64,000 bases of DNA, taken from positions 8,883,001 to 8,947,000 of the forward strand of contig NC_069135.1 of NCBI RefSeq assembly GCF_026914265.1, written 5' to 3'. The DNA comes from Mya arenaria (taxonomy: Eukaryota > Mollusca > Bivalvia > Myida > Myidae). Shown one piece after another: positions 61,201 through 64,000 of the stretch; position 1 is the stretch's first letter; every line of letters begins with the position of its first letter. The notes beneath the pieces were generated by a model. That model was given only the letters and a program-made list of their open reading frames with translations. It did no database searches and had not been told where the DNA came from. The translations under genes and the position numbers were made by a program.

Positions 61201-64000
61201 CTATGGACGCATCTGAGGAGGTTTGTTGTCAAGGAACGCCGCAACCTAGATATCAACCCGTCACAAAATGTTGCGACCACATCAGTTATAATCCAAAAAC
61301 GCACATGTGTTGCCATGATAAAGTAACAGCAAAATCTGATGAATCTGATAATGCCTGTTGTGGTAACACAACAATAAACACAGAAAACGAAGTGTGTTGT
61401 ATTGGAAATCCTCAGCCAAAGACGGAGGATGCTACTAAGTGTTGTTTAGATGTAAGCTACAATTCAAACAGTGAAATATGTTGTGACGATGGTGTAAGAA
61501 CGAAAAACAGTACAGATGACACTTGTTGCTGTGGAAAAGACTTTACGTTTAACCCCGTGGTTGAAGTTTGTTGTCAGGGTATGGTGCCAGCTAAGAGGAA
61601 GGGTGGTGAGGCGTGCAAATGTTGTGGTTACGAAAGTTATGACCCAGCAGACGACATATGTTGCAATGAGGCTATCGTTGCAAAACGAGACGAATCGGAT
61701 GACTGTTGCTGCGGCGACACATCCATTAATTCGCGCAACGAAATTTGCTGTTTAGGAAATCCAAGAGTACGAAAGGGCGGTGACAGGACAGATTGTTGCT
61801 TAACCGAAAGTTTCGACATGCTAAACGAAATGTGTTGTGATGGCGATGTCATATCGAAAAAAGATTCCCAGGATGATGGATGCTGCGGAAATACAACGTT
61901 TGACGCAAATAAAGAACTATGTTGTGACGGTAGACCACAACTTTTTGATAAAAAGAGCGTATGGAAATGCTGTGGAAAGAACTCGTATGATATGGATAAT
62001 TCTGTGTGCTGTGACGACGAGGAATTGCGACAATCAAGAAATAATGGGGACGATTGCTGCTGTGGAAATACAACAATGAATACTGCCAATGAGGTGTGTT
62101 GCATTGATACGCCGCAGACGAGCTTTGGTCCTATGACTAAATGTTGTATGCGGGAAAGTTATGATCCTCTAGAGGAAATATGCTGTGACGGAAATAGCCT
62201 TCGTGAAAAGAGGAACTCTTCTGATAACTGTTGTTGTGGATCAACGACCATGAACACTAAAGATGAAATATGTTGTGAGGGTGTGCCTGTACCTAGATAT
62301 GGCACAAATACTCAATGTTGCCATAATGAGAGCTATGATGCGGATAATTACTTGTGTTGTGAATTCCATACTGAAATGCTGAGTCTTGTCAGCACAATAA
62401 AGAAAAGAAACCAAAACGATGATTGCTGTTGCGGTTATACAACTATGAACACACAGGATGATATTTGCTGTGACAGCATTCCACGAAGCCGTGTCGATGA
62501 ATACACATCCTGTTGTGGAAATGAAAGCTTTTCTATGTCGAGCGCCATTTGTTGTGATGGAGAAGTTAGACAAAAGCGATATATACCTGATGACAACTGT
62601 TGTTGTGGAAACACAACCATGAATGCGCAGACCGAAATATGTTGTGATGGAATGCCACAATCGTCTTATGATGAATATACGAGGTGCTGCCTTCAACAAA
62701 GCTTCGATCCTCGCACACAAATATGTTGTGAAAATAGAGTAATTAACAAAACAGCTGAAGACGATAACTGCTGTTGTGGAGAGAAATCGATCAACACCCG
62801 TACAGAAATTTGTTGTGACGGCGTGGTTGTTCAAAATGCAGTTGGTGGTGATAAAGCAAGATGTTGTGGACGAGTTAGTTATAACTCTGACAATGCACTC
62901 TGTTGTAACATGACAGTCATTATAAAAGATGGAGAAAATGACGATTGCTGCTGTGGTAGCACAACTATGAATGCAGAAAACGAGGTATGCTGTGATGGCG
63001 TTTCTCCGCAACCTAAATTTGATGGTAGTACATTATGCTGTAATCAAGAAAGCTTCAACCCAAAGACAACTTTATGTTGTTCAGAAAGTCTTGTTAAAAA
63101 AAATGACGAAGATGATGACTCCTGTTGCGGTTCTGCACCAATGAACTCGGATTCAAATATCTGCTGTAACGGGGTTGTTTGTGACGGAAATATAAAGTCT
63201 CATGATTGTTGTGGCGAACAATCATATAACATTGAATCAGAAATATGTTGTTTCGATGAAAACATAAGGACAATCGCGGTATCTGGTGATAATTGTTGTT
63301 GTGGAAATACAACAATAAACACAGTGGACCAGATTTGCTGTGAAGGGGTGCCACAGGATAAGGTTGCAGATGATGCTACAAAATGTTGCGGAAAAGAAAG
63401 CTACGACCCAGACAGCGGGATATGCTGTGACAGAAATGTTGTTCCTAAACGGAACCGCATAGATAATTGGTGTTGTGGAAATACAACATTTGATACGACG
63501 AAAGAGGTTTGTTGCATGGATACACCACAACAGTCATACGGGGATGAAACAAAGTGTTGCGTACGAGAAAGCTACAATTCCAAGCATTATATCTGTTGTG
63601 ACGGTGACAGTATTCGTAAAAAGGAAAATGACGAAGATAATTGTTGCTGTGGTGATATAACAATTAATACTGAAGAGGATGTTTGTTGTGACGGCCATAG
63701 ACGTCCAAAGAAAGGCAAATCTACAAAATGTTGTCATCATGAAAGCTACGCTGAAAGTGAACACGTTTGCTGCCGAGACGGAACACTAAATGACCGTAAG
63801 AATAAAGACGATGATTGTTGTTGCGGAAACACCACAATGAATGCAAACGAACACATTTGTTGCGATGAAAACGTACAGGAATTGGTTGGTGGACCGTACA
63901 CATCATGCTGCGGAAAGCATTGCTTTGATACTCGGTCACATATATGCTGTCACGATGAAATTCGGCCAAAAGCTAAGGTTCCAGATGACAATTGTTGTTG
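34045..64000 (+). CDS. Giant secreted TSP1-VWA-galaxin-like matrix protein, 5' part (34 exons, open at edge)
   Basis: All 34 exons join in one frame, almost all through phase 1 introns, giving at least 3,679 residues with no stop before the window ends. Order: signal peptide; short linker; thrombospondin type 1 domain; Gln/Asn-rich 11-residue repeats; 17 small Gly/Ser-rich exons; Cys/Ser linkers; one galaxin-like module; VWA domain; proline linker; galaxin-like modules; then a giant exon of galaxin-like repeats. Galaxin is a Cys-Cys-rich protein of the coral skeleton, and relatives occur in molluscs. TSP1 and VWA are extracellular adhesion modules. I infer a secreted, disulfide-cross-linked structural protein (shell, periostracum, byssus or mucus). 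Exact function is not shown by sequence. Exons are detailed in the following entries. Confidence 0.85.
34805..34824 (+). repeat. Poly-G run of about 20 bases
   Basis: About 20 consecutive G residues lie in the intron before the TSP1 exon. They are prone to assembly length error and potentially G-quadruplex forming. Confidence 0.9.
35565..35741 (+). CDS. Thrombospondin type 1 domain exon
   Basis: One phase 1-1 exon encodes a full TSP1 repeat. It has YWEMWGRWSDCPVSCGGG with the layered Trp residues, FRKRTC, and the later cysteines in NACTG, LECNT and ACPG. TSP1 domains bind matrix glycosaminoglycans and proteins outside the cell. Confidence 0.92.
35974..37820 (+). CDS. Gln/Asn-rich 11-residue repeat exon, with a small Ser/Gly exon
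   Basis: Exon 35974-36006 encodes GSGGEDNSSSD. Exon 37098-37820 (723 bp, phase 1-1) encodes about 20 tandem copies of an 11-residue unit, consensus NMQNKQAPQYG. The first few are variants (STHNKHVSKFG), and it ends PIYPSWHLRQSVKG. The 33-bp unit is a multiple of 3, so the minus strand and other plus frames are also open. This frame was chosen because both splice junctions match phase 1 of the neighbours and the product is low-complexity and hydrophilic. Tyr, Gln and Lys richness would suit cross-linking. Confidence 0.8.
37130..37795 (+). repeat. Coding minisatellite, 33-bp unit, about 20 copies
   Basis: Nearly perfect copies of GGCAACATGCAAAATAAGCA plus GGCTCCACAGTAC lie inside the exon at 37098-37820. 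The last dozen are nearly identical, with C/T differences in GCT/GTT and CAG/CAA. This suggests recent expansion or gene conversion. Confidence 0.95.
38349..47696 (+). CDS. Array of 17 duplicated small phase 1-1 Gly/Ser-rich exons
   Basis: Exons: 38349-38414, 38851-38919, 39261-39326, 40941-41006, 43521-43586, 43721-43789, 43921-43989, 44123-44173, 44307-44375, 44509-44577, 44709-44777, 46257-46310, 46659-46712, 46908-46961, 47159-47212, 47387-47440 and 47634-47696. Each encodes 17-23 residues on the plan (G/R)S-x-NGHS-x-GTSDDKD-x-NGGSSD. All begin after TTTCAG-type acceptors and are 3n long in phase 1-1, so any copy can be gained, lost or skipped without a frame change. Exons 43721-44777 repeat at about 200-bp spacing and 46659-47634 at about 225-250 bp with alike introns, showing tandem duplication of exon plus intron. 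One exon, 44123-44173, carries an 18-bp in-frame deletion. Donor quality varies. Confidence 0.85.
38415..40940. other. Introns around repeated exons, 38.4-40.9 kb
   Basis: These are AT-rich introns between the first four repeated exons. The intron at 39327-40940 carries a 149-bp fold-back element near its 3' end; no other gene was seen. Confidence 0.6.
40710..40858. mobile_element. Near-perfect fold-back element, 149 bp
   Basis: ATTTGTTTATTTCAGTGTAA at the left is mirrored by TTACACTGAAATAAACAAAT at the right. Internal CACTCGTG words are also mirrored around the centre GGCTTCGCC near 40785. This is a MITE-like or foldback element sitting just upstream of exon 40941. Confidence 0.9.
41588..41653 (+). 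pseudogene. Decayed copy of the small repeated exon
   Basis: GAAGTGGAAATGGTCATTCA and the following 46 bp match the repeated exon over its full 66-bp length. The acceptor CAG has become CAC and the donor GT has become AT, so it should no longer be spliced in. Confidence 0.8.
41737..43479. mobile_element. Element of about 1.74 kb with terminal inverted repeats
   Basis: Left end AAGGCCACACCAAATTAATG, then TTTTGTTCCTCGGATTT, is matched in inverse at the right end by AAATCCGCGGAACGAAATAT, then CAATTTGGTGTGGCCT. The inverted repeats are about 35-40 bp, followed by A/T-rich and GCGAGCG-rich subterminal sequence. No transposase frame was seen, so it is non-autonomous. It splits the array of repeated exons between 41653 and 43521. 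Confidence 0.8.
42368..42690 (-). repeat. Dispersed repeat, copy 2, nested in the 1.74-kb element
   Basis: It is related to 8125-8335 (shared GCGGGGACTTTGACTTTTGG and GACACACTGCTGGTAAAA). The minus strand keeps an open frame with YQQCVPAG and ERPKVKVPA. This may be part of the carrier element rather than a separate insertion. Confidence 0.65.
44778..46256. other. Intron with one decayed repeated exon
   Basis: AT-rich sequence. An open frame at 45606-45914 with an AG upstream (TTCCAG at about 45635) was considered as an exon but has no family resemblance and no fitting donor. Confidence 0.5.
45041..45092 (+). pseudogene. Decayed copy of the small repeated exon
   Basis: AAAGTCAAAACGATCATTCT and TCAAGCGATAGA match the repeated exon family. 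The acceptor reads TTTCAT instead of TTTCAG, an internal block is missing, and no donor follows. Confidence 0.7.
46460..46497 (+). pseudogene. Frame-breaking shortened copy of the small repeated exon
   Basis: The acceptor and first 33 bp match the family, but a deletion removes about 16 bp before the donor. The exon is 38 bp, not a multiple of 3, so its inclusion would shift the frame. It is probably skipped. Confidence 0.7.
47924..48533 (+). CDS. Three tiny Ser/Gly/Cys linker exons
   Basis: Exons 47924-47953 (GDSSCTDCNM), 48321-48350 (SQSMNSGSES) and 48510-48533 (SGESGSKS) are 30, 30 and 24 bp, all phase 1-1. The GTGAGT donor of the first was preferred over an overlapping GTGTGA because the latter gives a stop in the next exon. 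A further open stretch at about 48780 (SGNSLSSLFSYASG) follows an acceptor but has no donor in the right phase, so it is left out. Confidence 0.65.
47966..48105. repeat. Degenerate short tandem repeat, GATCCCCATATTTCCC-like
   Basis: About nine irregular copies of a unit of roughly 15-18 bp (GATCCCCATATTTCCC) lie directly after the small exon 47924-47953. Confidence 0.85.
49054..49239 (+). CDS. Galaxin-like Cys-Cys module before the VWA domain
   Basis: One 186-bp phase 1-1 exon encodes CGQDPITEVCCNG, KTCCCGDQGTFDPNYYICCDG and DTDCCS. Paired and tripled cysteines at about 15-residue intervals with FDPN-x-x-ICCDG match the galaxin repeat. It shows that galaxin-like modules flank the VWA domain on both sides. 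Confidence 0.85.
49475..53220 (+). CDS. von Willebrand factor A domain (4 exons)
   Basis: Exons 49475-49582, 50545-50726, 50948-51051 and 53039-53220 (phases 1-1, 1-0, 0-2, 2-1) form one complete VWA domain. Metal-ion site residues are present: ADIVFIADQSSSI (DxSxS), the Thr in VGGGTSTAPAI and the Asp in IIILITDGRSDN. The fold continues GIRIIGIGID and ends ELQDVVSDPQEDNLF. VWA domains mediate adhesion in collagen VI, matrilins and shell-matrix proteins. The last acceptor was placed at AAAAG|GGAGGC because the stronger-looking GGCAG six bases on leads to TAG. Confidence 0.9.
51052..53038. other. Intron inside the VWA domain, no gene seen
   Basis: AT-rich sequence of about 2 kb with no convincing exon or recognisable repeat. 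Confidence 0.6.
53221..54806. other. Intron, no gene seen
   Basis: AT-rich sequence. A block at about 53350-53650 (AGACACCAGATGGTTAAAAA onward) faintly resembles interspersed repeats of other molluscs, but this could not be verified. Confidence 0.5.
54807..54830 (+). CDS. 24-bp proline linker exon
   Basis: A micro-exon in phase 1-1 encodes DPPIPPPK between the VWA domain and the second block of galaxin-like modules. It follows TTTCAG and precedes GTAAGT, both strong sites. Confidence 0.75.
55045..55956 (+). CDS. Galaxin-like modules, two exons
   Basis: Exon 55045-55280 (phase 1-0) encodes SRCGLQVYN, KEICC, TQCCG, PEKSVCCKSG, TKCCCYTAYD and SSVCCSG. Exon 55878-55956 (phase 0-1) encodes QYTHCCGNSSYDPLNQFCCG. 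Alternating TKCC/THCC and SYDP...CC words are the galaxin-like pattern continued in the giant exon. Confidence 0.88.
56239..64000 (+). CDS. Giant single exon of galaxin-like repeats (at least 7.76 kb, open at window edge)
   Basis: From the TACAATAG acceptor at 56238 the frame, with codons starting at 56241, is open to 64000. I translated every line and found no stop. This gives about 2,587 codons in one exon. It contains about 44 units of about 58 residues (spacing about 176 bp). A typical unit reads DDNCCCGNTTMNT, TEICCDGVPQ, TKCCG...SYDP, THICCDG, then a charged KK-rich spacer. CC or CCC pairs therefore recur about every 12-18 residues. Units vary in sequence but hardly in length. Many Lys, Asp and Asn residues surround the cysteines. 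There is no transmembrane segment. Every long minus-strand open frame over this region is a shadow. The exon's end is beyond the window. Confidence 0.93.

Noticed and set aside
56380..63969. Many short plus and minus frames over 56-64 kb, including a 256-codon minus frame at 62241-63011
   Set aside because: They are Thr/Ile- or Gln/Ser-rich shadows of the CC-rich plus-strand frame, which is open throughout.

Overview
The window looks like nuclear DNA from an animal, most probably a marine mollusc such as a bivalve (inference). It is AT-rich with intron-rich genes, GT-AG introns, many minisatellites, a decayed non-LTR retrotransposon, a tRNA-derived SINE and several fold-back elements. The last gene encodes a secreted protein of the kind found in calcified matrices. 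All four genes lie on the plus strand. Exons were assigned by eye from splice sites, codon phase and protein family resemblance; there is no transcript evidence.

Layout: (1) 1-7732 holds the 3' part of a Met-like receptor tyrosine kinase gene: end of the ectodomain, transmembrane exon, juxtamembrane region and a complete kinase domain. One of its introns holds a 2.6 kb minisatellite with a 41-bp unit. (2) 9072-11899 holds a compact three-exon gene for an unrecognised charged protein of about 749 residues. (3) 14197-28752 holds 19 exons of a protein with tandem I-set immunoglobulin domains of muscle/cytoskeletal type. Its introns hold a 60-bp minisatellite, a decayed retrotransposon on the minus strand and another minisatellite. 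(4) 28753-33870 is intergenic. (5) 34045 to the right edge, open at 64000, holds a very large secreted modular gene.

The last gene is the highlight. It starts after a TATA box with a signal peptide, followed by a thrombospondin type 1 domain and a single exon of about twenty 11-residue Gln/Asn-rich repeats. Next come 17 near-identical small phase 1-1 exons encoding Gly/Ser-rich units, with decayed copies still visible between them. After these come a Cys-Cys (galaxin-like) module, a von Willebrand factor A domain with its metal-binding residues, a proline linker and more galaxin-like modules. The final exon in the window is a single uninterrupted reading frame of at least 7.76 kb, with about 44 galaxin-like units of about 58 residues. 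At least 3,679 residues are encoded inside the window. The architecture suggests an extracellular, heavily disulfide-cross-linked, expandable matrix protein (shell, byssus, periostracum or mucus); that role is inference.
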